Source: Aspidapion aeneum (taxonomy: Eukaryota > Arthropoda > Insecta > Coleoptera > Brentidae). Taken from it: a stretch of 64,000 nucleotides of DNA. Location: the NCBI GenBank assembly GCA_963576565.1, contig OY755046.1:66749583-66813582 (forward strand), read 5' to 3'. Each line of letters starts with the position of its first letter. The first letter of the stretch is position 1. Of the stretch, positions 1-14,800 are shown piece after piece. The notes below the pieces were generated by a model. The model ran no database searches. It saw only the letters and a list, made by a program, of their open reading frames with translations, and was not told the origin of the DNA. The position numbers and the translations under genes are program-made.

Positions 1-2775
1 CGAGAAAAATAAAATCAAAAGTTGTAAATTTTCGAAAAATTAAAAATTTTGTCAAAAAAAAGTCAACTTTTTTGCTATTGGATTTAGGTCAAAACAATTA
101 TTATTTTCTAATTGCTTGCCCTATAAAATATTAAAAATAACATCCAAAGTTGGTCTAAAGGTTAGTGTTTGTAAGAAATAAATAATAGTTTAAATTGCCA
201 AAATTCAAAACTGAAGTGACTTTGGCGGCCTCTCTCGGCATTAATATAAACACCTGTCCATTACCTGTTATATCGCTATATAGAGGGCCCCGAGAAGTTT
301 AATTTAATGTATTATAATATATATTTTTACAAAGTTAACAATTTAAAAAAATTAAAAACTGCACTTTTTGGGTACCCCTTTAGTAAGAAAAATTTTCACA
401 AAAAATTTCAAAAAAAATTTTGCTTGATACTGTGCCACGAAGAAGCTACGGAGTCCCTTATACTAACCTGAAAATATTACAGTTGAAGGTGTAATGGTTT
501 TCGAGAAAAATAAAATCAAAAGTTGTAAATTTTCGAAAAATTAAAAATTTTGTCAAAAAAAAGTCAACTTTTTTGCTATTGGATTTAGGTCAAAACAATT
601 ATTATTTTCTAATTGCTTGCCCTATAAAATATTAAAAATAACATCCAAAGTTGGTCTAAAGGTTAGTGTTTGTAAGAAATAAATAAAAGTTTAAATTGCC
701 AAAATTCAAAACTGAAGTGACTTTGGCGGCCTCTCTCGGCATTAATATAAACACCTGTCCTTTACCTGTTATATCGCTATATAGAGGGCTCCGAGAAGTT
801 TAATCTAATGTATTATAATATATATTTTTACAAAGTTAACAATTTAAAAAAATTAAAAAACTGCACTTTTTGGGTACCCTTTTGGTCAGGAAAATTTTCA
901 CACAAAATTTCAAAAAAAAATTTGCTTGATACTGTGCCACGAAGAAGCTACGGAGTCCCTTATACTAACCTGAAAATATTACAGTTGAAAGTGTAATGGT
1001 TTTCGAGAAAAATAAAATCAAATTTTGTAAATTTCCGAAAAATTAAAAATTTTGTCAAAAAAAAGTCAACTTTTTGCTATTGGATTTAGGTCAAAACAAT
1101 TATTATTTTCTAATTGCTTGCCCTATAAAATATTAAAAATAACATCCAAAGTTGGTCTAAAGGTTAGTGTTTGTAAGAAATAAATAATAGTTTAAATTGC
1201 CAAAATTCAAAACTGAAGTGACTTTGGCGGCCTCTCTCGGCATTAATATAAACACCTGTCCATTACCTGTTATATCGCTATATAGAGGGCCCCGAGAAGT
1301 TTAATTTAATGTATTATAATATATATTTTTACAAAGTTAACAATTTAAAAAAATTAAAAAACTGCACTTTTTGGGTACCCCTTTGTTAAGAAAAATTTTC
1401 ACAAAAAATTTCAAAAAAATTTTTGCTTGATACTATGCCACGAAGAAGCTACGGAGTCCCTTATACTAACCTGAAAATATTACAGTTGAAGGTGTAATGA
1501 TTTTCGAGAAAAATAAAATCAAAAGTTGTAAATTTTCGAAAAATTAAAAATTTTGTCAAAAAAATGTCAACTTTTTTGCTATTGGATTTAGGTCAAAACA
1601 ATTATTATTTTCTAATTGCTTGCCCTATAAAATATTAAAAATAACATCCAAAGTTGGTCTAAAGGTTAGTGTTTGTAAGAAATAAATAATAGTTTAAATT
1701 GCCAAAATTCAAAACTGAAGTGACTTTGGCGGCCTCTCTCGGCAATAATATAAACACCTGTCCATTCCCTGTTATATCGCTATATAGAGGGCCCCGAGAA
1801 GTTTAATTTAATGTATTATAATATATATTTTTACAAAGTTAACAATTTAAAAAAATTAAAAAACTGCACTTTTTGGGTACCCCTTTGGTAAGAAAAATTT
1901 TCACAAAAAATTTAAAAAAAAATTTTGCGTGATACTGTGCCACGAAGAAGCTACGGAGTCCCTTATACTAACCTGAAAATATTACAGTTGAAGGTGTAAT
2001 GGTTTTCGAGAAAAATAAAATCAAAAGTTGTAAATTTTCGAAAAATTAAAAATTTTGTCAAAAAAAAGTCAACTTTTTTGCTATTGGATTTAGGTCAAAA
2101 CAATTATAATTTTCTAATTGATTGCCCTATAAAATATTAAAAATAACATCCAAAATTGGTCTAATGATTAGTGTTTGTAAGAAATAAATAAAAGTTTAAA
2201 TTGCCAAAATTCAAAACTGAAGTGACTTTGGCGGCCTCTCTCGGCATTAATATAAACACTTGTCCATTACCTGTTATATCGCTATATAGAGGGCCCCGAG
2301 AAGTTTAATTTAATGTATTATAATATATATTTTTACAAAGTTAACAATTTAAAAAAATTAAAAAACTGCACTTTTTGGGTACCCCTTTGGTCAGGAAAAT
2401 TTTCACAAAAAATTTCAAAAAAATTTTTGCTTGATACTGTGCCACAAAGAAGCTACGGAGTCCCTTATAATAACCTGAAAATATTACAGTTGAAGGTGTA
2501 ATGTTTAAATTGCCAAAATTCAAATCTGAAGTGACTTTGGCGGCATCTCTCGGCATTAATATAAACACCTGTCCTTTTAATTTAATGTATTACAATATAT
2601 ATTTTTAGAAAGTTAACAATTTTAAAAAATTAAAAAACTGCACTTTTTGGGACCCCTTTGGTCAGGAAAATTTTCACCAAAAATTAAAAAAAAAAACATT
2701 AGGTTGATACTGTGCCACGAAGAAGCTACGGAGTCCCTTATACTAACCTGAAAATAATACAGTTGTAAATGTAAT
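1..2775. repeat. Tandem satellite array, unit about 501 bp
   Basis: The phrase CGAGAAAAATAAAATC recurs at 1, 502, 1004, 1505 and 2007, so the period is 501-502 bp. Copies differ by scattered substitutions and small indels. Each unit carries a T/A-rich block, a GGCGGCCTCTCTCGGCA block and a GGGTACCC block. The array enters from the left edge. Its last unit (about 2502-2775) is shortened by an internal deletion and is more diverged. Short open frames inside the units are not conserved as protein and I do not regard them as genes. Confidence 0.95.
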
Positions 2776-3905
2776 GTAAATGACAGTCATCTAAAACCAA
2801 AAAAAGCAATTTCTCATTTTTTCAAATTTCTCTGTAGTTTCCGAGATATTATTTTTTCTACCAAATTGTACTTTTTCTGATTTTACGTTTGACTTTTTTA
2901 CGCGGTTTGATTTATAACCACCAAATTTGCCAAGAAGCTAGCCAGATGTTGACCTTTTCGAACCTTGTACATCATTGTCGTACTCTAGATAACCACTGAG
3001 AACAATCAGGGGCGTGCAAAGATAATTTTTCATAAAATAACCTTTTTATGGGCAAACCTGATTTTAACCTTCTGTAGGTCATCTCATATTAACTCTAAGT
3101 AAGTGCACAACACCTTTAATTGAAGTTTAAACATTTAGTATCTCAGAAATGATAGTTTTAAGAGTAGAAAATATGTAGCTTAAGCATGCCTTGAAACCAT
3201 AAACGTCATGCTTTGATTGTCTCTAAGGTCTCGAGCAGTTTGAAGTATCATACACAAAAAATGGTTAAGAAATAAAAAAACAACTTTGGATTAACATAAC
3301 ATTTTGAGGGTGTAACCCGTTTGCCATCGCTTAGGACACCCCGTATAATACTTCTGCAAGATTATTCACCCCATTATTCACGTTTCATATTGGATCAATT
3401 TTTAATATCGATAAAACATTTTGCGTTTTAATGACCTTGTAAAAAATCCTTATTCTCCAAAATGAGCTATTTATATCCTAAAAAACCTTATTAATAACAA
3501 AATAGGTTGCAAGTATATCTACTACTTGTATTGTTATAACTAGTGTCTTGTTATAACTAGTGCCTAGTCTACGGTATTATAACTATAGTAACGATTGTTA
3601 TAACTAGTGTTTTGTGTTTACTATTGATTGTTATAACTAGTGTGATAAGTAATTTTACAACTCTTATGTAGAACTGACAAATTATTTAGAAATTAGTTAC
3701 AACCAGAATAGTTTGTTAACTGTTAATTTTATTTTTCCACAGTCTCCTCAAATTAATTGAGGGGCCTGTGATTTTACTTCAAGAACTATTTGACATTTCG
3801 TTTGGTTTCTTGTCATCATATTATATTCTGTAATCTGCTTGTCACATTTTGCCATTATTTTGTTAATCGGTAAGATAAACATTATTGTGAAAAACAGTGA
3901 AAAAT
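2776..3905. other. Intergenic region upstream of the DNAI3 homologue
   Basis: No coding exon was recognised. At 3533-3645 the string TTATAACTAGTG recurs about four times with variable spacers, a small direct-repeat cluster. Around 3330-3350 the string GGACACCCCGTATA resembles the end of the CAGGGTG-type inverted-repeat elements found further on. The promoter and 5' UTR of the (+) gene should lie near the right end, but I could not pick a TATA box or start site with confidence. Confidence 0.5.
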
Positions 3906-6900
3906 ATGCAGCACGATACATCTCCGGAGCTAGACTTGGCCTACGGAAGCTCCAGCAAACAGCAGGTGATTCAAAGTCCAAAACGAAAGAAGAAAAGGAG
4001 ACTCAAAAAGAAAAAGAAGGACGAGTTTCTGGAAATTCCGGGCGTTAGGAAAATTGTCATGAACGAACTCACTCAAAAAATTGTAGGGTGAGTAAACTAG
4101 GTTATGTTTTTTGTGAAGGGATCTCAACTCATCCCAATTTTATAACATTTAATCTCAAATCTCTTAAGGATACAACTATCTTGAGTAAAAATCATAATGC
4201 TGCCCCAATTTTTTAGCTGTGTTGTAGGGGAGGATGTGTCTTGTGAAAACCCTTGGAAATATGTAAAAAAAGAAGATGTGCAAGACAATATTGAGCTGCA
4301 TGAAGAAAGCTCCGAATTCCTGCCTATTAGAAATGAAATTTTAGCATATCCACGTGATATGATACTCATAGGTAAGACTTCTTCAACAGCACTTTCTTTA
4401 GTTTTTATCTTCTTATCCTTACATCCTTTTTAGTCCTTGCCTTGGCCATACGCAGTTACACTTTTGTGACTTTGACATGAAATGAACATATTCCCTAATC
4501 AAAAATATATTAAAACGTAAACATGTCATAAGTATAAAATTAGAGGTTAAATTGCCATTGTCTCTAGATAAAAAGATGCTGACCATAGACGAATGACAGA
4601 GATAGACCAGACACTTACACGGTGGGAGTTGTATTACTAAATTGGCGCAGTATACCGGGGTGTCGTGCAATAATCAGCGCCTCTCCAACTTTGTGCACCG
4701 TACTAAACATTAACAGGGGGATTTGAAACAATATAACGCTTGCGCAGATTGTCTCTAAGCTACAGGATGGCTTTTCAAATTATTGTATACCGGATGCTCA
4801 TAGCCATCAATGAAATCGTTCTCCAATCAAGCTACATCTTTTAATATAGTGTTTTGAACAGTTTTTATCAAATTAAATTTTAACACTAAAAAACTCATTC
4901 TACTCGTCAATTACATAGTTTTAAATTTAAACGATGCGCGCTGATAAGAATGAGTTATTTTGTGTCAAAGCTAAATTTGCTTAAAAAGACTCTATACACA
5001 AATCAATAAGGAAGCTTAATCAAAGAATGTTTAAATTAATGACTACTAGCAATAAAAAAAAGGAAAGTTAAATTTTTATTCAATCTATAAGGTTTAAAAG
5101 TTGGTTTCCCATTCATTTATGTACATAAATTTCCTTGAGAGGCTAATTTTCTAGTTAAAAAAAGACTGGGCTCTTTGACGAATGTTATGCTGTAAATTCA
5201 TTTTTATTAGTGCATAGAAAATATTTACATATTCTACATTAACTTAAATTAATAATGTATACTTTTAGAATGCTTTATACATAATAATGTTGCAAAAATA
5301 GGTTTTGTTTCTATAAACGGGAACTTTTTTAATTGTTTTTTCATGAAAAATAAGAACTAATGGATTTGGAAAATTTTGTTAGTATTAGCTAGGTGATGTA
5401 AAAATATATTTAAATTAAACATTATATAAATTTACACTCTTAACCTATATTAGCTAGGTATTAATGGGTGTTTAAAAAAATGTAACGTAAGCCTTTTAAA
5501 GTAAAGTGAATATTGCCGGTTATTCATTTAATTAAACAGGGTTCGGCATAATGATCTCCCACATTTTACACTGCCACTGTGCCTGAATCACTGAAGAGAG
5601 GGGAAGCTTAGCGTAGTTGGTTGGTAGCTCGCGGCTTGCCATTACCTTGCCATCGTGCCTTCATTATCGAGACATTAATCAAAAGTAGGTAACGAATCTG
5701 TGATTACGACACAAAGAACTTTTCGTACTCACTTCGCACTTGGTAGGCATGCTTTAGTTCTAGATACTTTGGGAATAACTGAACACTATTCCCGAACCAT
5801 TGACGAATTGAAAGCAGCAATACACCAAGAAATTACAGGAATATCGCTTTAGAGTTACTGCACGAGTGAAACTTTCAGAAATCAGCTTCGACTGTGTACC
5901 GAAAAAAATGAAATATAAATAGCATTTACAATGGTGTTTTTATTGAGGGAGATCATTCTGCCGGACCCTGTATATAAGTATAGTGAAATAATCTATGTTT
6001 TTTCAAATATTAAAATTTAAAACTAAACATTTAAAACTCCGTCCAGGTTCAACGTGTCCATCACACACTATATATTTGTGAATTTCGTCTTTTGTCAAAG
6101 TTAGTTTTTATTGCCGAAGTATTTTTTTTAGGTTCCGTTTGGGAATGGCGCTTGCTAACATAGTCTTCGCACCCACGAACACAAAATTGTTTTCTTTTAA
6201 ATTTCTTAATTACCGATAGGCCACAATTTAGAAAAAAGCACTTTTAAAAATAAGGTAAAAAGTCGAAAAATCACGAAAAACTGCAACCACAAATGAAAAA
6301 TGCCGAATTACATTTACGTCATATTTTTATCTGTTTTGCCAATGTCAGTGATAATCAAAGACGTATACCGAGAGTAGCGGTTAATGTCCATGGCGACAGC
6401 ACAGGAGTCTGTACATAATATTTTTATACCAGGGGTGAGGGTCTGTAATAAGCGCCTCTCGAACTTTGTATTCCGAACTAATGTATACAGGGGGTATGTA
6501 TAACAGTATTATGACAAGACCGGGGTGCTTTCCTTACTATAAATAATTAGTATACTGTGATGCTGACTGTAGGTTGACACAAAAACCGCACAGATAAAAA
6601 CAACTCAAAGACATGCCATTTTTCAGATTACTTTTTGTTGCTGTCATTATGCATATGATAAATAAAGAGGTTGGAAATGTCACTATGGCAAAGACTATAG
6701 CAGCTTCAACAAATGCAGCTTTTAGTTTTCATATATTATCATTCTTAACATATGTTACAGTATTCTCTTAACTTGAGCTATTTCTTTAAATGTTCTCTGA
6801 GCTTGGAGTAGAAAATGATATGCTCTCTATCAGTACTTGAGTTTTCTTTACTTTAATTTACTTCAATACTTCCTCCTACAGGAAGGATACATTGGTTATA

Positions 6901-9900
6901 CATTTTCGTTTTGAGGTACTGACGATATTTTTTAATATGTAGCTTAATTTACCGAATGCTGCTCGGGCCAATCTTACTTGTCTTTGAATTTCAGCCGTTT
7001 GGCTTTCTTTTTTTAGTTTAATAATTTGTCCCAGATATGTCCTCTATTTGTTCTATTTTTTCTTGGTTCATCCTGATCGTGGTGATACCTTCATCTGTGG
7101 TTGTTATGATTTTGGTGTAGTTCATACTCAAGCCTATATTTTTAGCTGCTGTATCCAGTTCTTCCAGCATTTTTATCAGTGCTTCGTTCTTATCTGTTAT
7201 TAAGGCTATATCGTCAACATATTTTAGGTGGTTTAAGTATTGTCCGCTTACTTTCATGCCTATTTCTTTTCAATCTAAGGTTTTAAAAACATCTTCAAGG
7301 GCCTGCCTAGTTAGTTTAGGGTATAGTTTAAGGATAATATAATGATTATATTTCATTTATTACAGGATATATTGCTGAAGACGGAAAAGATACCGAAACT
7401 GAATTTTACATCTGTCTAACAGAATCAGCTACAGATACCGTAAACGAAATTATCGAAAAAATAAGACAAGAACAGCAAGATCGATTAGAGAATGCCCTGG
7501 TCAAAACAATTCATGCTTGGACAAGTCTAGGAGCTGACCAAGAGGTTGATGAGGAAATCATTAGGAATAATAGAGCTCTACTTGAAGTTGAAATTGAAAC
7601 TCAATATCCTATATTTCCTAGCAAGGTTAGTAAAGTTATTTGTCGATTTTTGAGTCTATCTATTAATATCTAATTGAGTTGGGTTAGTTGCTCGATTGAT
7701 TGATTAATTTCTATAGCTCAGTTAGGTTCTGGAGGCCCTGACACTGGATCTGCTTAGATTGTTGTATCACTTACTGTGTGTTTTCCAAACTTAGGAGGCT
7801 TGAAGACTTCACAAGGCACAATAGGTCCTTTATTAAGTTCTACTCATAGACGTCTCTCATTAAGGGATCTTTTCTACAAAAGTTTAGTAAATGGTTAGTG
7901 CTCGGCACTCCGATAAACAACTGATTCCTCGGCTTTATTATATATTTTGCGAGTGGGCTCATCTCTGTAGATTCTCATTCAGATGTTACTTCATTGTCCA
8001 ACGACTGGTTACTTCTTTCCATCACGTTTGATGATTAGTCGGGTTAGGTTCTGGAGGCCCTGACACGGGATCTGGTTAGATTGTTGTACCACTTAATGTG
8101 TGTTTTCCAAACATAGGAGGCTTGAAGACTGAACAAGGCACGTTATTAAGTTCTACCCATAATCGGCCTTCCTTAAGGGATCTTTGTGTAGGTTTCTTGT
8201 TCTACAAAAGGTTTGCAAATCGTTAGTGCTCCGCACTCCGATAAACAACTGATTCCTTGGCTTCATCACATATTCAGCAAGCGGCCTTATCGCTGTAGAT
8301 TCTCATTCAGATGTTTCTTCATTGTCCTACAACTGGCTATTGTTTCCCATCACGTTTCCTCATTAATTAATTTCTATAGCCAGTTTAGGTTCTGGAAACT
8401 CTGATACTGGATCTGCTTACATTGTTGTACCACTTACTGTGTGTTTTCCAAACTTAGGAGGCTTGAAGACTTTACAAGGCACAATAGGTCCTTTATTGAG
8501 TTCTACTTATAGTCGGCCTTCTTCTTAGGTTTCTTGTTCTACAAAAGATTATCGAATGGTTATTGCTCGGCACTCCGATAAACAACTTATTCCTTGGCTT
8601 CATCACTTGTTTTGCAATTTGGGCTCTTCTCTGTAGATTCTGATTCAGGTGTTTCTTCATTGTCCAACGACTGGTTATTGCTTCCCATCACGTGTCTCAT
8701 CTGTTTCCTATTTAGCTTGAAAACGTCATAAGTGAGTAGTGTTGATTCTCTTTGTGTGATTATGCCTCATTTTTGAATAGTGACTTCCTTTGACGTCCTT
8801 TTATTGTGTCTATTGCCTTTATTTGCCATTCTCTATTAAGATTTAAGCAACAAATTGTTTGTAATAGAATTTAAGAAGATTTCCAACAGAATTAAATGAA
8901 AAATTTCGGAAAAACTTTTATAAAAAATTCAGAATTTTGTCGAGTTTCAAAATCTTACTTACAGGTTACATTTAAAATCCTACCAGCGGAAAAGAAGAAA
9001 GATGGTTATATGGAACTGAAGTCGGAAGAGCATCTATCAAATGTGTACAAGAAAAGGATAGACACATATGTACAGGTCGCACCGGAATTTTTAAGCAGCG
9101 AAGCTCAAACCGTCTGTAAGTAAAGTACTTCAAGAAGGTACGAAAATTCACGACAATTTACGAGGCTTGTCCATAAATTTATTAAGCTGGATTGATTCAT
9201 AGTTTGAAAATGTAAGAGGTAGGGTCTCTGATATAGATCAGAATATGTGAACGACCCCAGTTATTTATTACAGCTGATTAATGTATTCTCTGGTCTTGTC
9301 AACTGTCAAATGTCGTTAGAATGAATAAGACTACAAAAATAATGTAAACAATCTAAACATAACCTCACAAATCAAATAAAATTTCAAATTTCGCGTGCAA
9401 AAAACAGGGCTTTCAGGAAAATTTTGTTGGCCTTGAAAAAAAAAGTCAGCAAATCCTGGTCACGTGGGCTCCGAAATTGCCGGAAACTCACGACAACCTC
9501 CGCTTGTAACCGATGCCGTAGGGCTGTCGTAAGCCGTAAGAGCACGAAATAAAAATGATCCATTTCTTACGGCATGCGGCATACGGCTTGCGTCTTACTG
9601 AAAACTATGAACAGCAACATGTTTCAAGTAAAGTTTATTTTTCTTACGGCGTACGGCATGCGGCATACGGCATACGTTACGGAACTCTGAATCCGCCTTT
9701 AGGGTCTCCAATGCTGTTTCACATAGTAAACATAATTTTATTGCAATTAGGGATGGGCTCTCGGAGCAGTACCTGTTCATTTCGGAACAGGTTTTTACCC
9801 GGAACAGGTCGGAACAGGTTTTCCATGTTGTTCCGTTTTGTCGAAACAGTTTCTTGTAAATCGGCGGTTTAAGAACAAACAGAGCAAACTAAAGAGCTGA

Positions 9901-11815
9901 TGACCTTTTTTTTTTTGATCGCAAATTTTTGTACGGGCGCTCTTGTCAGCATTCCACGCCCCCGCTCCGTGCGTATTTTGAGCAATCCAGTTCGGAACAC
10001 GAGCAGAATTTGCAGAACAGGTTTTTTCTGGAACCGGAACAGTTTCTACCTGTTCCTAAAAATACGCTGTTCCGCCCATCCCTAATTGCAATACAGGTAT
10101 CACATTGACAAAGCAGTGTTCTGAACACTGCTTGGTCACTTGAGCATGAATGTAAACAAGGCATTCGTTTGCATTCTGCCTCAAATGAATATGCGGCGTT
10201 GACAAATCGTGCTGTATTTCTTTAGATATTTTAAATCTAAGGAAATCAATACGATATAATTGTACATTTTTTTTTGCTTTTAGGTACTTATCCTACAAAT
10301 GCGGCAACGCAATATTTTTATGAAGTTGGTGAAGTTCAAGAATTATTTAACCAAGCTGAAGGAAAGGTTATAACTTATACTAGAGATCATATTGATGGGA
10401 TTTCTGACCTACTAAAGGTAAGTACATTTGAACGAATAGAAATTTTTAGAAAATACTTATATGTACAGGGCTCGACTTCGAACGTTTAGCCTTTATGAAA
10501 AGCGTATAAAAAAGGATGAACTTATGGAAAGCAAGAAGTCAGTAAGGGACCAAAGACCCGCATATTCAGGAGCGTTTGCCGCTGTGACTCAGAATTCATT
10601 AATAGTTTTTTATTACTAAACAGGAGCAATGACAGTAAGATATCCATTTTTAAAAGACGAAGAAATAGTCATTATTATTTATTTCGTTATTTTAGCTTTA
10701 ATCAGGAAACATTAAACCGAGAAAAATTAATTTTTTGTTAAAAAAATTTCTTACACAATAACCTTGCTCTTACCGCGCTTAAATGCCGTTCAAGTGTGTT
10801 TTGTGAAGCTCTTGTGCCGTTCGATCTCATGGCGGCGGCTCACGAAGTCAAGTTGCTAAAAGTCACCATACACTATCCAGGAAACAGAATAGGGGACAAC
10901 ATTTTTAGGGATACGGATGTACGAAGTGATTGTTTTTATTTATAAAAAGCTATTTTGCTGTTAATATTTAAAGCAATCCACGTTTCGTACTGAATTTAAG
11001 GGGTAAGTTCGGAATGTATTACGAAGCAAGAGGGCTCCTAAATTAAGCATTTTCGCATTTTGTAAATTATGAAAAAGTGAACGAAATAAATAAAAAAGTA
11101 ATTGTCAACTACTTTTTTTTATTTTGCAAGTAGGAAATTTATAATTAAATTATTTTTTGTTGTAATTAATTACACTGTTTTCTAAGTACATTCCTGTAAA
11201 GTAATTTGTAATGTAATAGTTACTCTTCAAAGTATTGGTTTCTAACTCTGGTTGATAATAAATCGTTACACATAAAGACCAAGAAATTTGTTATCCATAA
11301 AGTTGAATTTGTGGAATATTTTGTTTGTGCGTGTAGTAACCTCCTTTAACATTTTTGCCATGTTAGCAACTTTAACATTTTTGCCATGTTAGCAAGCTCT
11401 ACCTGTACACTTAATTACGGATTCGCAGTATTGATTATTAGTCATACAGTTCAAATGATATCTAAGAGATGGCGCTACAGCAATTAAAATCAAGGGGTTT
11501 TAAGGATTTTATTAACTTTTTTTGGCCTACTCAGCCGGTAGGAGTAATGTCATTAGATCGCGAAACGAAAACCACTTTATTGAATTGCTAACTTGACAAC
11601 AGCGCTAAACTATTTATCTCTCTTAGTGCCATTTGTTTAAATAGCGATCTTACTTCAATTCACATATTTTTCAATGGCCCAACGATCGTTAACGAACCCT
11701 GTATATTTTTATTTTTAGGTAAACGGTTTCATAAATCTCTATTCCGATGATTTTGACTTAACATCAAAAGACGAAGATGCAATTCTAGGCGTATCTTCCG
11801 TACTAGAATTCAATG
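3906..11815 (+). CDS. DNAI3: DNAI3-like, N-terminal exons 1-6
   Basis: These six exons encode residues 1 to about 326. The first has a basic patch (SPKRKKKRRLKKKKK), then IPGVRKIVMNELTQKIVG. Exon 2 continues CVVGEDVSCENPWKYVKKED and ends at DMILIG. Exon 3 gives YIAEDGKDTETEFYICLTE. This order and wording match the conserved N-terminal region of WDR63 proteins, which lies ahead of the beta-propeller. Exon 5 has the segment TYPTNAATQYFYEVGEVQEL. Introns 2 to 5 hold repeats, including a degraded RTE retrotransposon, a 330 bp tandem repeat and a hAT-type MITE. None interrupts the coding exons. Confidence 0.85.
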
Positions 11816-14800
11816 GTAAGTTAGCGATAACTCTATGTACCTATACAGTGAAACCTCTCCTTGCGGACACCACTAGTAAGCGGACACTCCCTTTAGGCGG
11901 ACAAATTTGATGGAACCAAGTTTTTCATTATTTCTTTACATGTAAAATTCACTCCTATAACCGGACACTCTAATAATCGGACGTGGACATTTTTTTTTTG
12001 TTAAAACATTATGAAACCTCCCTTAACCGGACGGGAGCCTCGGACAACGGGACGGAGCGCTGCACGACATGGGCATAAATATTATGTAAAAGAATTACCT
12101 CTTTCCGTTTTAATGCGGGGACTAAATACTTCTGTCGTATTTACAACATATTTGATTCGGCGGCACTGCTGTGTTTTATTTTTATTGTTCAGTTGGGTAG
12201 TAACAGATCTCTTTGAAATGGCGCCTAGTAAAAAACTTCTTAGTTTACGTGAAAAACTGGAAGTTGTTCACGTTTCGGAGAAGGAACATCTATTGCACGA
12301 AAGATCGCTGAAAAATTTAATATCGGAAAAACTCAAGTAGCGGAAATTGTTAATAAATATATATTAAAATTTCGCAGTTCTCTCTCATAAGCGGAGACCT
12401 CCAATAATAAGCGTATAAAATCGACCCAGGTAACTTTTTAACATTCCTATTTTTATGTACTTTATTTGCAGAATACATGTCATTTATGGATGTGAATCTT
12501 TGCAAAGAAAAGATGACTTCTAGTGTTTGTTGGCATCCAATGTGGACTGGCACTGTTGCAATATCCTACTTGGAAATGCCTGGAAATATTTTTTATGTCG
12601 GACCTCAAAAAAAAGATATGGTGCGTTATATATTTTTCACTTATCAAAAAGTAATGGCCAAAGATTTTGTAAAACTATCAAAGAAAAAGAGCGAGGGGTG
12701 ATCAATAGCAAAAATGTTACAGTTCCTGATGTTACTGCACCAAATCCGTATGTTTGTTAGTCCTGTTTATTCCTTAAAGATCCTTATGGGTCTGGCCAAG
12801 TCCTTATAGGTCCTGTCAAGTCCTTACTGGTCGCGTATTTACGTTTCCGTGCTTATTTCACGTCGGCGCGGTTTTGAAATAGACGCGGAAATGTTACAAT
12901 ATATTTGGGTTCAAATACGTGTTGATTTTAAGAGTTTTGATCTCGAAATGAGCTCGGATCTGTAAGAGAACATCGCTGATTAAACTATTACAAAAGCGTA
13001 TTCAACTCTCAGGTTAAAAAGCTAACATAACGAAAGTTAATCAATCAAATCTAACCGAACCGAACCAAAGCAAACTGAACCAATAATTTAAAAAAAAAAC
13101 TTTCCTGACTTCCTATCCGGGATTCTAGAGGATGTGAATCCGAACCGAATTGAACCAAACCGAACCGAACCGAACCGAACCAAAGCAAACTGAACCAACA
13201 ATTAAAAAAAACCTTTCCTGACTTCTTTCCCGGGATCCTAGAGGGTGTGAATGAATATTGTTATAGTTTAGTTTGGTTAGGTTAGGTTTGGTTCGGATTA
13301 GTTAGGATCGGTTCGGTTCGGATTCACATCCTCTAGGATCCCGGGTAGGAACTCAGGAAAGTTTTTTTTTTTAAAAATGAAAAAAATTATTGGTTCAGTT
13401 TGCTTTGGTTCGGTTCGGTTAGATTTGATTGATTACCTTTCGTTAGGTTAGGTTTTTGAAACTTTCTGTTTTCATGTGGTTAGAAATCAAGTGAAAATCA
13501 TTAAAATTTATTAATAACAGAACAACATCTGTCGTCGTAGTTGCCGGTGTACGAAAATGAACACTGAACTTTGCAGGTATAGTTAATGGAAGAGTGTTCT
13601 TCAAACTTCAAAGAATTTCAAAATATTGAGTAATATTCGTACAAATACTTTTAAACTGCTCCATAATTTTCATATTAACAAACATATAACCTCAAAATCA
13701 AACTAATAAACAACGTGAATTCAAATTTAAGTTTCAAATGTGCACTAATAAGTAAACCCCTGCGCTGCGTAATTCAATACAAATCCGTGCCTTGTTCGAG
13801 CCTCGGCGCGTTAAAATCAACACGCATTTGTAACCAAATATGTTGCAACATTTCCGTGTCTATTTCAAAACAGCGCTGCCGTGAAATCAGCACGGAAACG
13901 TAAATACGCTTACTTACTGCCAGGTCCTGCAATAACATTTTTGTAGGTTTTCAAAGCCGTTCACGATAAGAATCCAGTTCTAATTTGGAGTTTCATGGAT
14001 GAACTTAAACCAAAATTGATTTTAGAAACTCCCAGGGAGATTCACAGAATTGAATTCTGTACTTTTAATGAAAATGTTTTGGTTGGAGGATGCTCTAATG
14101 GACAGATTGTAAGTAAATCATATTTATTACAAAATTCTGTTAAAAATTAGTCCAGTTCGATTATGGTCATATTAGGAATCAAAATGGTTATCCCGAGAGA
14201 TGAATAAACTCAACGATCTCTAAAATTAAAAACAAACCAAACATAGCAAATTCTCCGATTAATAATCCATTGGGTGTTATTAATATTGCATATCTTGTTC
14301 AAGTGGGTTCAGAAAACATATTAAGTTCGTTCCATGCGACAGTCATAAAACGGTACCAAAAATCCTTTTTGCGTTCCATGTCGTCGTTGTACTGTTATGG
14401 GACAGTCAGTTTTCCGATCCATCAAGCCACTTAAACTGGTTTACGGCTCCTTTGAAATACATGGATTGAAGACAGGCGCATTAGAAGGCGCGGAAAAACT
14501 GTATGTAATACACACACATTTCTAGTTTAAATCACCTGAGATAAAAATATACCATAAAATTACATTAAATTTACATTTGTCTGAGAAAATTCACAAAACA
14601 GTGAATAACCCAAAAAATTTAAATTTTTGTCAAAATAAATTGAGTTTCACAACCAATTTTAATACATGAAAAAATGCCGGGAAGCCACGTAAATATACGA
14701 ATATTTTTTAAATTTCCAAAAAAACAAATGTCCAACATCTGCAGCATCTGTTGATTTTTTTGCAAGATCCTCTTAATTTTTATTACTACGGGACTGCGAA

